A stretch of 64,000 nt of DNA from Tildeniella torsiva UHER 1998/13D (GTDB taxonomy: Bacteria > Cyanobacteriota > Cyanobacteriia > Phormidesmidales > Phormidesmidaceae). Shown in pieces: positions 57,036-64,000 of this stretch (positions are counted from its first letter, which is position 1; every line of letters starts with the position of its first letter). Under the pieces are notes generated by a model that saw only the letters and a list, made by a program, of their open reading frames with translations, had not been told where the DNA came from and made no database searches. Location: assembly GCA_019358835.1 (NCBI GenBank), contig JAHHIH010000014.1, forward strand, positions 62,001-126,000, in the 5' to 3' direction. Made by a program: the position numbers and the translations under genes.

Positions 57036-58166
57036 ATGGCACCCAAAAAGCTGACCGAGGCTGACAAGACTTCTATCTTGAGCCTGTATCGCCAGCCCCA
57101 AGAAACGACATCTACTCTGGCAGAACGCTACGGGGTGAGTAACAGCACCATTAGCCGCTTGCTGAAGTCCAGTCTGCCCGAAGCTGAGTACAGCGTTCTC
57201 ATTCAGCAGAAGCGAGGTGCCGATCGGGCGATCGCTGCGGATGCTGCTGTGGTTGAAGTAGAACCCACTGCTGCTGTCGTGGTTGCAGTAGAATCCGCTG
57301 CTGTAGATGAAAAACCTGCTCCCAAGCCCAAGACTAAGCCTCGCGGGAAGAAAGCCGCCGAGGTGCTTGAGGTTGTCCCTGCTGAGCCAGTAGCCCTACC
57401 GATCGCTGCTGAGCCGACCGCAGAGGTGCCTGCTAGTGCGACTAGACCCACGCGCAAACGGCGATCGCAGGCCGCAGAAGAACCAGTGGCCGACAGGGTC
57501 GAAGCTCCTCCAGCGATCGTAGAGTTGATCCCCGAAGCGGCAGACTTGGAGCCAACCCAGCTCTCTCTACCCGACCCAGCGCCAGAAAAACCTGCCCGCC
57601 CGGTGCTGAAGTCAGCCCAAACCGTTTCGACCGAGCCCCCAGCCACAGACCTTGAAGCTACCAGCGCCCCCGATGATGCAGCGAGCCTCGACGACGACTG
57701 GGATGACGATGCCGTTGGCCTCGACGACGATGACTACGACGATGACGATGACAGCGACGGCGAGGATGACGACAACGTCTACCCCTGGGATGGCGGTGGC
57801 GCTGCCACCACTAACCTTGAGGCCCTAGAGATCTTTCCCCTGACGGCGGCGGCGCTGCCGCCCCTGTGCTACGTGGTCGTCGAGCGCACCTCGTCGGAGC
57901 TGGTGGTGCTGCCCCTGCGCACCTTCGCCGAGCTGGGCCAAATTCCCGAAGAGGAAGGAGATTCACGCACCCTGCCGGTGTTTGAGAACCACAACGTGGC
58001 CCGCCGCTTTTCGCGCCGCAACCAGCGGGTGGTGAAAGTGCCCGATGGCAGCCTGCTGCAAACCACCAGTTCTTACCTCCAAGCAAAAGGCATTACCCGT
58101 TTGTTTATCGATGGGCAAGTCTTTTCCCTGGGCCAAGATCCTGGGGTGCCCGTGGGGGACGATTAA
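57036..58166 (+). CDS. HTH protein with long acidic linker and conserved C-terminal domain
   Basis: This 376-residue protein begins with a transposase/Hin-like helix-turn-helix (about 5-55: 'LTEADKTSILSLYRQPQETT', 'LAERYGVSNSTISRLLK'). A linker of about 170 residues follows, rich in Ala/Pro/Glu with basic KPKTKPRGKKAAE and RPTRKRRSQAAEE patches. An extremely acidic stretch (about 215-250: 'LDDDWDDDAVGLDDDDYD') precedes a C-terminal globular domain (about 270-376: 'PPLCYVVVERTSSELVVLPL', 'VARRFSRRNQRVVKVPDG'). The N-terminus suggests DNA binding. The acidic tract may keep the DNA-binding part away from other DNA or bind basic partners (inference). I know no named function for this architecture. 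Confidence 0.75.
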   Translation: MAPKKLTEADKTSILSLYRQPQETTSTLAERYGVSNSTISRLLKSSLPEAEYSVLIQQKRGADRAIAADAAVVEVEPTAAVVVAVESAAVDEKPAPKPKTKPRGKKAAEVLEVVPAEPVALPIAAEPTAEVPASATRPTRKRRSQAAEEPVADRVEAPPAIVELIPEAADLEPTQLSLPDPAPEKPARPVLKSAQTVSTEPPATDLEATSAPDDAASLDDDWDDDAVGLDDDDYDDDDDSDGEDDDNVYPWDGGGAATTNLEALEIFPLTAAALPPLCYVVVERTSSELVVLPLRTFAELGQIPEEEGDSRTLPVFENHNVARRFSRRNQRVVKVPDGSLLQTTSSYLQAKGITRLFIDGQVFSLGQDPGVPVGDD

Positions 58167-58273
58167 CCCGACCCGTTAGCCCTAGCGGTAGTCGGGTAAA
58201 GTTGGCGCTGACCTAGCGCATTTCGCTCAATCTCCCCATACACTAGGCTCTATGGCTTTTACTGCGGGAAGAC

Positions 58274-58837
58274 ATGGACGTACTGTTGCACCTTGCCATT
58301 GGCATTGGCCTCAGCGCCGCCGCCGGGTTTAGGATTTTGGTGCCATTTTTGATCGCGGGGATAGCGGCCCAGCAGGGCTATCTGACCCTGTCGCCCAGCA
58401 TGGTGTGGATGGGGACAACTCCCGCTATTTTGGCCTTTGCTGCCGCTACCGCCTTAGAGGTACTGATCTACTTTGTGCCCGTGGTCGATAATTTGATGGA
58501 TGCGGTGGAGCTGCCAGCGGCGGCGATCGCAGGCACCCTTCTCACTGTCGCCGTCACGGGCGGTGATATGAGCCCCTTCTTGCAGTGGAGCCTAGCCCTA
58601 ATTGCCGGGGGCGGCGTCGCCAGCAGCACCCAAGCATTTACCGGCCTAGCCCGGCTGGCTTCCACAGCGGCAGGTGGGCCAGTGGGCAACATCGCTGTCT
58701 CAACCACGGAGCTAGCCAGCTCAACCATCCTTTCGGTACTGGCGATCGCGGTGCCAATTTTGGTACTAATTTTAGTAGGCGTGCTGCTATATCTGAGCTT
58801 TCGCCGTCGGGGCCGCAAACGACGGCAAGTTTACTAA
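58274..58837 (+). CDS. DUF4126 domain-containing membrane protein
   Basis: The 187-residue protein has four to five hydrophobic helices. 'LHLAIGIGLSAAAGFRILVP', 'LEVLIYFVPVVDNLMDAVEL' and 'GGGVASSTQAFTGLARLAST' are the DUF4126 signatures, and the tail is basic (RRRGRKRRQVY). The family has no known function. It is the first of three consecutive genes; the next starts 47 bases later. Confidence 0.85.
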   Translation: MDVLLHLAIGIGLSAAAGFRILVPFLIAGIAAQQGYLTLSPSMVWMGTTPAILAFAAATALEVLIYFVPVVDNLMDAVELPAAAIAGTLLTVAVTGGDMSPFLQWSLALIAGGGVASSTQAFTGLARLASTAAGGPVGNIAVSTTELASSTILSVLAIAVPILVLILVGVLLYLSFRRRGRKRRQVY

Positions 58838-58884
58838 TCCTGCCGCTGACCTGCCCAACAATAACCACGCTACGGGAGCCAGCC

Positions 58885-59400
58885 ATGGCCACCAACACCT
58901 TGAGTACCCCTGCTCAATCGGCCTTTGAGCACCATTTTGAAGTTATGGTGCCGCTGATTTTATCCGAATGGCCCCAGCTCATTGAAGAAAACCTGTTGGC
59001 TACAGAGGGAGATCTAGATCTGGCAGTGGCCTACATCAGCGGCGAAACTGACCACACCCAAACCCTCACCCGTCGCCATCTCAACGAACTGGCCAGCCTG
59101 ATCGAAGTCGATCCAGCGGTCGCAAGCGATGCCTCTCGAAAGGCCGCCACCAATGGGGTAGCGTCTGCCTTAAAAACTACTGTCCTAGACGCTACTAGGC
59201 CCCTGGGAGTAGATAAATCCAGCATTGACAACCTGCTCGATGACCTCGAATCGCGCACCGAAAACCTAATTCAAGAGCTGAAGGCCGAAATGCTTCCCGA
59301 GCTTGAGAAACGCGCTCGCGGCAACCTGGGGCAAAGCCTGCTGATCGCCCTGGGCCTTGGCTTCGTACTGGGTCTGGTTTTGGGGGGCAAGCGTGGCTAG
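58885..59400 (+). CDS. C-terminally membrane-anchored protein (ElaB/YqjD-like)
   Basis: The 171-residue protein is mostly helical and acidic, with a single hydrophobic C-terminal anchor ('LLIALGLGFVLGLVLGG') followed by KRG. This layout and its position before a YqjE/DUF1469-type gene match the YqjD-YqjE or ElaB pairs of other bacteria, in which the first protein binds ribosomes or the membrane. Sequence similarity to DUF883 itself is not certain. The start at 58885 follows GGGAG; longer frames upstream overlap the DUF4126 gene. The last eight bases overlap the next gene. Confidence 0.6.
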   Translation: MATNTLSTPAQSAFEHHFEVMVPLILSEWPQLIEENLLATEGDLDLAVAYISGETDHTQTLTRRHLNELASLIEVDPAVASDASRKAATNGVASALKTTVLDATRPLGVDKSSIDNLLDDLESRTENLIQELKAEMLPELEKRARGNLGQSLLIALGLGFVLGLVLGGKRG

Positions 59401-59782
59401 CCCTGACTCCGCCTTAGATCAAATCGAAGGCTACTTTCGGCGGCTGCTGCGCCTGATGACGGTGCTGGTCGATACCCACCTCGATGTGGCGGTGCAAGAG
59501 GCCAACTACGAAAGCCGACGGCTGATTAGCGGATTTATTTTGCTGGGCATTGGCATCGGTCTAGTCACCACAGCGGTTGTGCTCGGCATCGTCGCCAGCG
59601 TGGTGTTTGCCCAGTCCTTGGGGCTGAGCTGGCTTCAGGCGATCGGGGCTGTGGCTGGGGTCGATCTGCTGCTGGGGCTGATATTGCTCATCCTGGGACG
59701 GCTGCGGCTGCGTGGGCCGCTGATGATTCAGACCCAGGCTCGGCTCTCGCGATCGCTAGCACTGCTGAAAGCCAAAGAGTAA
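59393..59782 (+). CDS. Phage holin family protein (DUF1469/YqjE-like)
   Basis: This protein of about 129 residues has two hydrophobic helices ('ISGFILLGIGIGLVTTAVVL' and 'LQAIGAVAGVDLLLGLILLI') preceded by an amphipathic N-terminal helix, as in YqjE/DUF1469 'holin-X' proteins, which are chromosomal envelope proteins rather than real phage holins. It starts with GTG at 59393, overlapping the previous stop by eight bases, so translation is coupled. A convergent terminator follows at 59786-59836. Confidence 0.8.
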   Translation: MASPDSALDQIEGYFRRLLRLMTVLVDTHLDVAVQEANYESRRLISGFILLGIGIGLVTTAVVLGIVASVVFAQSLGLSWLQAIGAVAGVDLLLGLILLILGRLRLRGPLMIQTQARLSRSLALLKAKE

Positions 59783-59785
59783 TTA

Positions 59786-59836
59786 GAGCAGGAAGTGGCC
59801 TGCAATAAGTAACTTTACGCAGGGCACTTCCTGCTC
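59786..59836. terminator. Convergent terminator
   Basis: gagcaggaagtg (59786-59797) pairs with cacttcctgctc (59825-59836), extended by a six-base inner stem with one mismatch. It separates the convergent ends of the holin-like gene and the ABC-2 permease gene. Confidence 0.7.
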
Positions 59837-59845
59837 AAAGCCATC

Positions 59846-60682
59846 CTAATCCTGCTGAGTTGAGAACTGGCGCGCCCCGATCGCCGCCAGCACCCCCGCC
59901 ACAGCCACCAAAATAGGAATAGAGTACCAGGGGAACTCCGCCAGGGGCTTGTAGGCCGCGGCGCGTAAGCCGATGGTGGTGTAGGTCAGCGGCAGCAGGT
60001 AGACAATCGCCTTAAGCGCCACGGGCAGCGTGCTGGGGTCAAAAAACGTGCCGCCCAAAAACGACATCGGCACAATCAAAAAGTTATTGAACAGGCCCAC
60101 GCTCTCAAGGGATTTCACGTTCAACCCCACAATCACCCCAAGGCCCGCAAACACGGCGCAGTTGAGCACCACCAGCAGCAAAAACAGCGGGTTCACAAAG
60201 CTCCAAAACCGTCCGGTGAAGAGAATCGCCACCAAAATCACCGAGCCCGCCGTCATCAGCCCGCGCACAATGCCCGCCAGCATCTTGCCCAGGTGCAGGG
60301 CCAGGGGATGCACCGGGTAGAGCAACATTTCCTCAAAGGTTTTGGTAAACAGGCGATCGCCGCAGATTGAAAACGTAGTGCCGCCAAAGCTAATCACCAT
60401 CGACGACAGAGCCACCATCCCCGGCAAAATAAACTCCAGGTAGTTATCGCCCGCCGGAGGAGTCGTCACTTGGTCGATCGCACTGCCCAGCCCCAGCCCA
60501 AAAGCCAGAATGTAAATCAAAGGCGACACCAGCCCCGACGCCGCCACCTGGGGTATGCGCACCCGCAGATCGAGCCAGTCGCCCCAAAACACCGTGAGCA
60601 TGTCACTCCAGAGAGTGCTGAGCGGCAGCGCCTCAGATTGAGCACCTTTGCGCTGGCGGGGACGGGAAAGACTATTGGTCAC
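59846..60682 (-). CDS. ABC-2 type transporter permease
   Basis: This 278-residue permease has six helices and the ABC-2 signature region 'FILPGMVALSSMVIS', 'GRFWSFVNPLFLLLVVLNCA' and 'FFDPSTLPVALKAIVYLLPL'. Such permeases export polysaccharides, lipids or drugs with a separate ATPase. No ATP-binding subunit is encoded nearby, so the partner must be elsewhere. 'LPLSTLWSDMLTVFWGDWLD' precedes helix 1. Starts with ATG at 60682. Confidence 0.88.
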   Translation of the reverse strand: MTNSLSRPRQRKGAQSEALPLSTLWSDMLTVFWGDWLDLRVRIPQVAASGLVSPLIYILAFGLGLGSAIDQVTTPPAGDNYLEFILPGMVALSSMVISFGGTTFSICGDRLFTKTFEEMLLYPVHPLALHLGKMLAGIVRGLMTAGSVILVAILFTGRFWSFVNPLFLLLVVLNCAVFAGLGVIVGLNVKSLESVGLFNNFLIVPMSFLGGTFFDPSTLPVALKAIVYLLPLTYTTIGLRAAAYKPLAEFPWYSIPILVAVAGVLAAIGARQFSTQQD

Positions 60683-60729
60683 GGCATTGATTTGTAACGC
60701 TTCTTAATAGTCTAAGGCGTCGGGGGCTG

Positions 60730-60822
60730 ATGAGTTTTGAATGTTGAGTTTTGAATGTTGAATTCTCGCTCTAAGGCGTTCATCCCTAACTCAAAACTTA
60801 GAACTTGAAACTCAAAACTCTC
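60730..60822. repeat. ttttgaat/attcaaaa-type intergenic repeat
   Basis: gagttttgaatgttgagtttt units (60732-60760) face actcaaaacttagaacttga and ctcaaaactc units (60789-60820), giving an imperfect long hairpin. This is a third member of the dispersed AT-rich repeat family seen at 15797-15839 and 37947-38025. Confidence 0.6.
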
Positions 60823-60828
60823 CATTCC

Positions 60829-61041
60829 CTAGGGGTTCAGCAGTTCGTCTTCGTTGCCGACCCACCACTCGCCCAGCCCCATCAGCTCTTTGTGCAGCGC
60901 GCTGAGTTCTTCCATATAGACATCGGGGGGAGTATTGTCTTTGCGTTCCTCTAGCTTCTTTAGGCGTAGCAGTACCAGCAGCCAGGGTTTAGAGATACCG
61001 TCTCTGGCTTCAATAAATTGGGCGAGTTCGCGGCTATCCAT
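60829..61041 (-). CDS. Small hypothetical protein
   Basis: This 70-residue protein is acidic and helical ('DSRELAQFIEARDGISK' then 'PWLLVLLRLKKLEERKDN'), with a conserved-looking C-terminal 'GLGEWWVGNEDELL'. The ATG at 61041 is preferred; further upstream ATGs (61065, 61080) lack a site. It has no membrane or signal segment and I do not recognise the family. It is convergent with nothing; ppsA lies 305 bases away on the other strand. Confidence 0.55.
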   Translation of the reverse strand: MDSRELAQFIEARDGISKPWLLVLLRLKKLEERKDNTPPDVYMEELSALHKELMGLGEWWVGNEDELLNP

Positions 61042-61346
61042 AGTCAACCTGCTAGGAGCGTTCATGAATAACTGTAACAACGGTTCAAATTGTTTGCCTG
61101 TGAGTCGAACCCTCGGTTCGAGCGCTTGAGGGTTGTATACATCTATTGCATTCGAGACACGAAAAGTTAGACAAGCTTGTGAGCTGATCCCCGGCTTTTT
61201 AGCATGAAGGTGTACGGTGCGTTGGTGCAGCCTCGCCCAGGCAGAATCCCAAAATCCATCTGCCCTGGGTATGCCAGTGGATAACTTTGGGAGTTAGGGC
61301 TGTTGTGTCGTGCCGACCGTTGCGAATAATCCTTTGAGGTGGTGGC
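61042..61346. other. Intergenic region and probable ppsA leader
   Basis: These 305 bases contain an imperfect hairpin (cccaggcaga 61236-61245 with tctgccctggg 61259-61269, one bulged base) about 77 bases before the ppsA ATG. It could be a leader structure or a terminator of unlabelled transcription. No ORF is supported. Confidence 0.4.
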
Positions 61347-63836
61347 ATGGTAGCTACGTCTGTGGTTCAGCAGTCTCCGGTGCAGCGCGATCAGCAGTTG
61401 GTGCTCTGGCTTGACAAGGTTCGACTAGAGGATGTGCACCTGGTGGGCGGCAAAAACGCCTCCCTGGGCGAAATGATTCAGCAGTTGACGCCCCAGGGCG
61501 TGCGGGTGCCGATGGGGTTTGCCACCACCAGCCACGCCTATCGCTACTTCATTGAGAAAACCGGGCTGGATGCCCAACTGCGCGCAGTGCTGGGCGGCTT
61601 TGATGTCAACGATGTCACCGAGCTGCGGCGGCGGGGTAGAAAGGCGCGATCGCTGATTCTCAACGCCGTCTTCCCCGACGACCTCAAAGCCGCCATTCTT
61701 GACGCTTACCACCACATGTGCGAAACGGCAGGCCAAAACCTCTACCTGGGCGATGAGTCTTGCCTGTCACACGCCTACACCGAGGTCGATGTCGCCGTGC
61801 GCTCTAGCGCCACCGCCGAAGATTTACCGGACGCCAGCTTTGCGGGGCAGCAAGAAACCTACCTCAACGTCTACGGCGACCAGGCGGTGCTGATCGCCTG
61901 CAAAAAGTGCTACGCCTCGCTGTTCACCGATCGCGCCATCTCCTACCGCACCATCAAAGACTTCGATCACTTTGATGTCGCCCTGTCGGTCTGCATTCAG
62001 CGCATGGTGCGCTCTGATCTCGCCACCTCTGGGGTGATGTTCTCCATCGACACCGAGACCGGCTTTCAGAATGCCGTGCTGATTACTGCCGCCTACGGTC
62101 TGGGCGAAAACGTGGTGCAGGGCACGGTCAACCCCGATGAGTACGTGGTGTTTAAGCCCACCCTGAAGTCGGGCCACAAACCCATTCTCAACAAGCGTCT
62201 GGGCACCAAAGCCCTGCGTATGGTCTACGACACGACGGGCACAGAGCTGACCAAAAACGAGCCCGTCCCCCTGGTCGATCAGGGCCGATTCGCCATTGAG
62301 GAAGAGGACATTCTCCAGCTGGCTCACTGGGCCTGCACCATCGAAGACCACTACACCCAGCTGCGGGGCGTCGCCAGCCCCATGGATATTGAGTGGGCCA
62401 AGGATGGCATTACGGGTGAGCTGTTCATCGTGCAGGCCCGACCCGAAACGGTGCAATCGCAGAAGTCGCAAAATGAGCTGCGATCGTACATTCTCGACGT
62501 GCCCGAGGGGGTCGAGCCGGTCGCCCGAGGGCGGGCCGTGGGTGACCTGATCGGCCAGGGCGAAGCCTGCGTCATTTCGGAGATATCCCAAATTACTCAG
62601 TTTCGCCCCGGTGAGGTGTTGGTCACCGCCCGCACCGACCCCGACTGGGAACCGATTATGAAGCAGGCCAGTGCGATCGTCACCGACCAGGGTGGGCGCA
62701 CCTGCCACGCCGCCATCATTGCGCGGGAATTGGGTATACCGGCGATCGTCGGCTGCGACAACGCCACCCAGCTGCTCACCATGGGTGAACCCGTCACCGT
62801 CTCCTGCGCGGGCGGCGAAGAAGGGGTAATTTACCGGGGCGAATTGCCCTTTAGGGTTGAAACCACCAAGCTCGACAGCCTGCCCGAAACCCGCACCAAA
62901 ATCATGATGAATGTGGGCAACCCCGAGCTGGCCTTTACCCTGGCCGCCCTGCCCAACGACGGCGTTGGCCTGGCCCGGCTGGAGTTCATCATCGCCAACC
63001 ACATCAAAGTGCATCCGCTGGCCCTACTCAACTTCGACAACCTGGCCAATGGTTCCGAAAAGCGCGAGATTCAGCAGCTTACCGCCCTCTACGACCACAA
63101 ACCCGACTACTTCATCGACAAGCTGGCCCAGGGGGTGGGCACCTTAGCCGCCGCCTTTTATCCCAAACCCGTCGTGGTGCGCCTGTCAGACTTTAAGAGC
63201 AACGAGTACGCCCACCTTCTGGGCGGCAGCACCTTTGAGCCCGACGAAGAAAACCCGATGCTCGGCTGGCGCGGGGCCTCTCGCTACTATGACGATCGCT
63301 ACCGCGACGGCTTTGCCCTCGAATGCCAGGCCCTCAAGCGCGTGCGCGACGACATGGGCCTCACCAACGTGATTCTGATGGTGCCCTTCTGCCGCACCCC
63401 CGACGAAGGCCGCCGGGTGCTCGAAGAAATGGCCAAACACGGTTTGGTGCGCGGCGAAAACGATCTGAAAGTCTATGTGATGTGCGAATTGCCCAACAAC
63501 GTGGTGCTGGCCGATGAATTCAGCCAGGTGTTCGACGGCTTCTCCATTGGCTCTAACGACCTCACCCAGCTCACCCTGGGGTTGGATCGCGACTCGTCTC
63601 TGGTGGCCCACCTGTTCGACGAGCGCAGCGAAGGGGTCAAGCGCATGGTGAAGATGGCGATCACAACAGCCAAGGAGTACCACCGCAAAATCGGCATCTG
63701 CGGCCAGGGGCCGAGCGACTACCCCGAGTTCGCCCGCTTCTTGGTCGAGCAGGGCATCGACTCCATCAGCCTCAACCCCGACACGGTAATCAAAACCCGC
63801 CTGGAGATTGCCGATATGGAGCAGCAGATGGGCTAA
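61347..63836 (+). CDS. ppsA: Phosphoenolpyruvate synthase
   Basis: PpsA makes phosphoenolpyruvate from pyruvate with ATP hydrolysis to AMP and phosphate, allowing gluconeogenesis. The 829-residue protein has the N-terminal ATP-grasp domain ('GGKNASLGEMIQQL', 'VRSSATAEDLPDASFAGQQE', 'YGLGENVVQGTVNPDEY'). The central phosphohistidine domain has the active His near residue 453 ('GGRTCHAAIIARELGIPAIV'), and the C-terminal PEP-binding TIM barrel includes 'GWRGASRYY', 'CELPNNVVLADEF', 'DGFSIGSNDLTQLTLGLDRD' and 'GICGQGPSDYP'. Length is normal. The ATG at 61347 fits. It ends before a twin hairpin. Confidence 0.96.
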   Translation: MVATSVVQQSPVQRDQQLVLWLDKVRLEDVHLVGGKNASLGEMIQQLTPQGVRVPMGFATTSHAYRYFIEKTGLDAQLRAVLGGFDVNDVTELRRRGRKARSLILNAVFPDDLKAAILDAYHHMCETAGQNLYLGDESCLSHAYTEVDVAVRSSATAEDLPDASFAGQQETYLNVYGDQAVLIACKKCYASLFTDRAISYRTIKDFDHFDVALSVCIQRMVRSDLATSGVMFSIDTETGFQNAVLITAAYGLGENVVQGTVNPDEYVVFKPTLKSGHKPILNKRLGTKALRMVYDTTGTELTKNEPVPLVDQGRFAIEEEDILQLAHWACTIEDHYTQLRGVASPMDIEWAKDGITGELFIVQARPETVQSQKSQNELRSYILDVPEGVEPVARGRAVGDLIGQGEACVISEISQITQFRPGEVLVTARTDPDWEPIMKQASAIVTDQGGRTCHAAIIARELGIPAIVGCDNATQLLTMGEPVTVSCAGGEEGVIYRGELPFRVETTKLDSLPETRTKIMMNVGNPELAFTLAALPNDGVGLARLEFIIANHIKVHPLALLNFDNLANGSEKREIQQLTALYDHKPDYFIDKLAQGVGTLAAAFYPKPVVVRLSDFKSNEYAHLLGGSTFEPDEENPMLGWRGASRYYDDRYRDGFALECQALKRVRDDMGLTNVILMVPFCRTPDEGRRVLEEMAKHGLVRGENDLKVYVMCELPNNVVLADEFSQVFDGFSIGSNDLTQLTLGLDRDSSLVAHLFDERSEGVKRMVKMAITTAKEYHRKIGICGQGPSDYPEFARFLVEQGIDSISLNPDTVIKTRLEIADMEQQMG

Positions 63837-63840
63837 GAAC

Positions 63841-63875
63841 CAGACCCCAGAATTCTTTGAGAACCCTGGGGTCTG
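63841..63875 (+). terminator. Terminator after ppsA
   Basis: cagaccccag (63841-63850) pairs with ctggggtctg (63866-63875) around 15 bases, five bases after the stop. Confidence 0.65.
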
Positions 63876-63885
63876 AACACTTAAA

Positions 63886-63918
63886 GCAGATGGTCACATT
63901 GCTACCGTGACCATCTGC
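63886..63918. terminator. Second hairpin downstream of ppsA
   Basis: A perfect 12-base stem (63886-63897 with 63907-63918), nine-base loop, lies ten bases after the first hairpin. It may serve a convergent gene beyond the window or back up the first terminator. Confidence 0.5.
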
Positions 63919-64000
63919 AGTGCGATCGCGCCCGGAACGAGGTTTGACCCGGCTGCGATCGCGCAAGTGTGTTGGTAAATGCATACACAGCGCCTGCCAA

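Noticed and set aside
59393-59782. Phage holin as evidence for a prophage
   Set aside because: No integrase, capsid, terminase or lysis genes are present, and the DUF1469/YqjE-type family is chromosomal in many bacteria.
61824-63014. 396-codon minus-strand ORF opposite ppsA
   Set aside because: It lies antisense to conserved ppsA motifs, and the product is low-complexity (Gly/Val/Asp/His) with no family features.

Overview
This window is chromosomal DNA from a cyanobacterium, probably a moderately GC-rich filamentous or Leptolyngbya-like lineage (the lineage is a guess). The cyanobacterial assignment rests on many HIP1 octamers (GCGATCGC) inside and between genes, plastoquinone-type NDH-1 subunits NdhF and NdhD, an RRM-type Rbp RNA-binding protein, and families seen mainly in cyanobacteria (DUF1802, DUF1997, TIGR04376-like, Npun_F0813-like). 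There is no prophage, insertion sequence, CRISPR array or rRNA. Most of the window is core metabolism with small conserved unknowns between.

Layout. 0-8.6 kb: HAD hydrolase fragment, DUF1802, a PlsC-like acyltransferase, FHA protein, DprA, an APH-fold/P-loop kinase fusion, ribosomal protein L25 and PurA. 8.9-11.4 kb: an adenosine-deaminase-like enzyme facing an rbp gene, with the shared terminator and both gene tails present as a perfect 223-bp tandem duplication, then a thioredoxin. 11.6-20 kb: glycogen synthase, a three-gene uracil-catabolism-like cluster (URC1-like GTP cyclohydrolase II homologue, URC4/DUF1688, uracil phosphoribosyltransferase) and glycogen phosphorylase. 20-25 kb: bioY-lspA, arfB, a TPM-domain protein, an HtpX-like protease and a frameshifted cupin gene. 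25-33.3 kb: two divergent histidine kinases without a response regulator, a glycine-zipper protein, a CPA2 antiporter with universal-stress domains, and a Fur-family regulator.

33.3-46 kb: ndhF-ndhD, a TIGR04376-like coiled-coil protein, a CPA1 antiporter followed by an RCK protein, a PilP/GspC-like membrane protein, and an NTF2-like plus cupin pair. 45.7-54.8 kb: murG, pyrC, a DsbA-like protein, DUF4112, DUF1997, a SAM-cleaving enzyme overlapping moaC, tRNA-Arg(ACG), an MFS transporter, DUF1643, a rhomboid protease and tRNA-Arg(TCT). 55-64 kb: Npun_F0813-like protein, a membrane protein, an HTH protein with a very acidic linker, DUF4126 with a YqjD/YqjE-like pair, an orphan ABC-2 permease, and phosphoenolpyruvate synthase.

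How the genes work together: GlgA and GlgP make and break down glycogen, and PpsA is the gluconeogenic entry from pyruvate. PurA, the deaminase-like enzyme, PyrC and the URC-like cluster cover nucleotide synthesis, salvage and possible uracil breakdown. The two antiporters with USP or RCK partners point to ion and pH homeostasis. Intergenic DNA carries several families of inverted repeats, often serving as, or sitting beside, convergent terminators.
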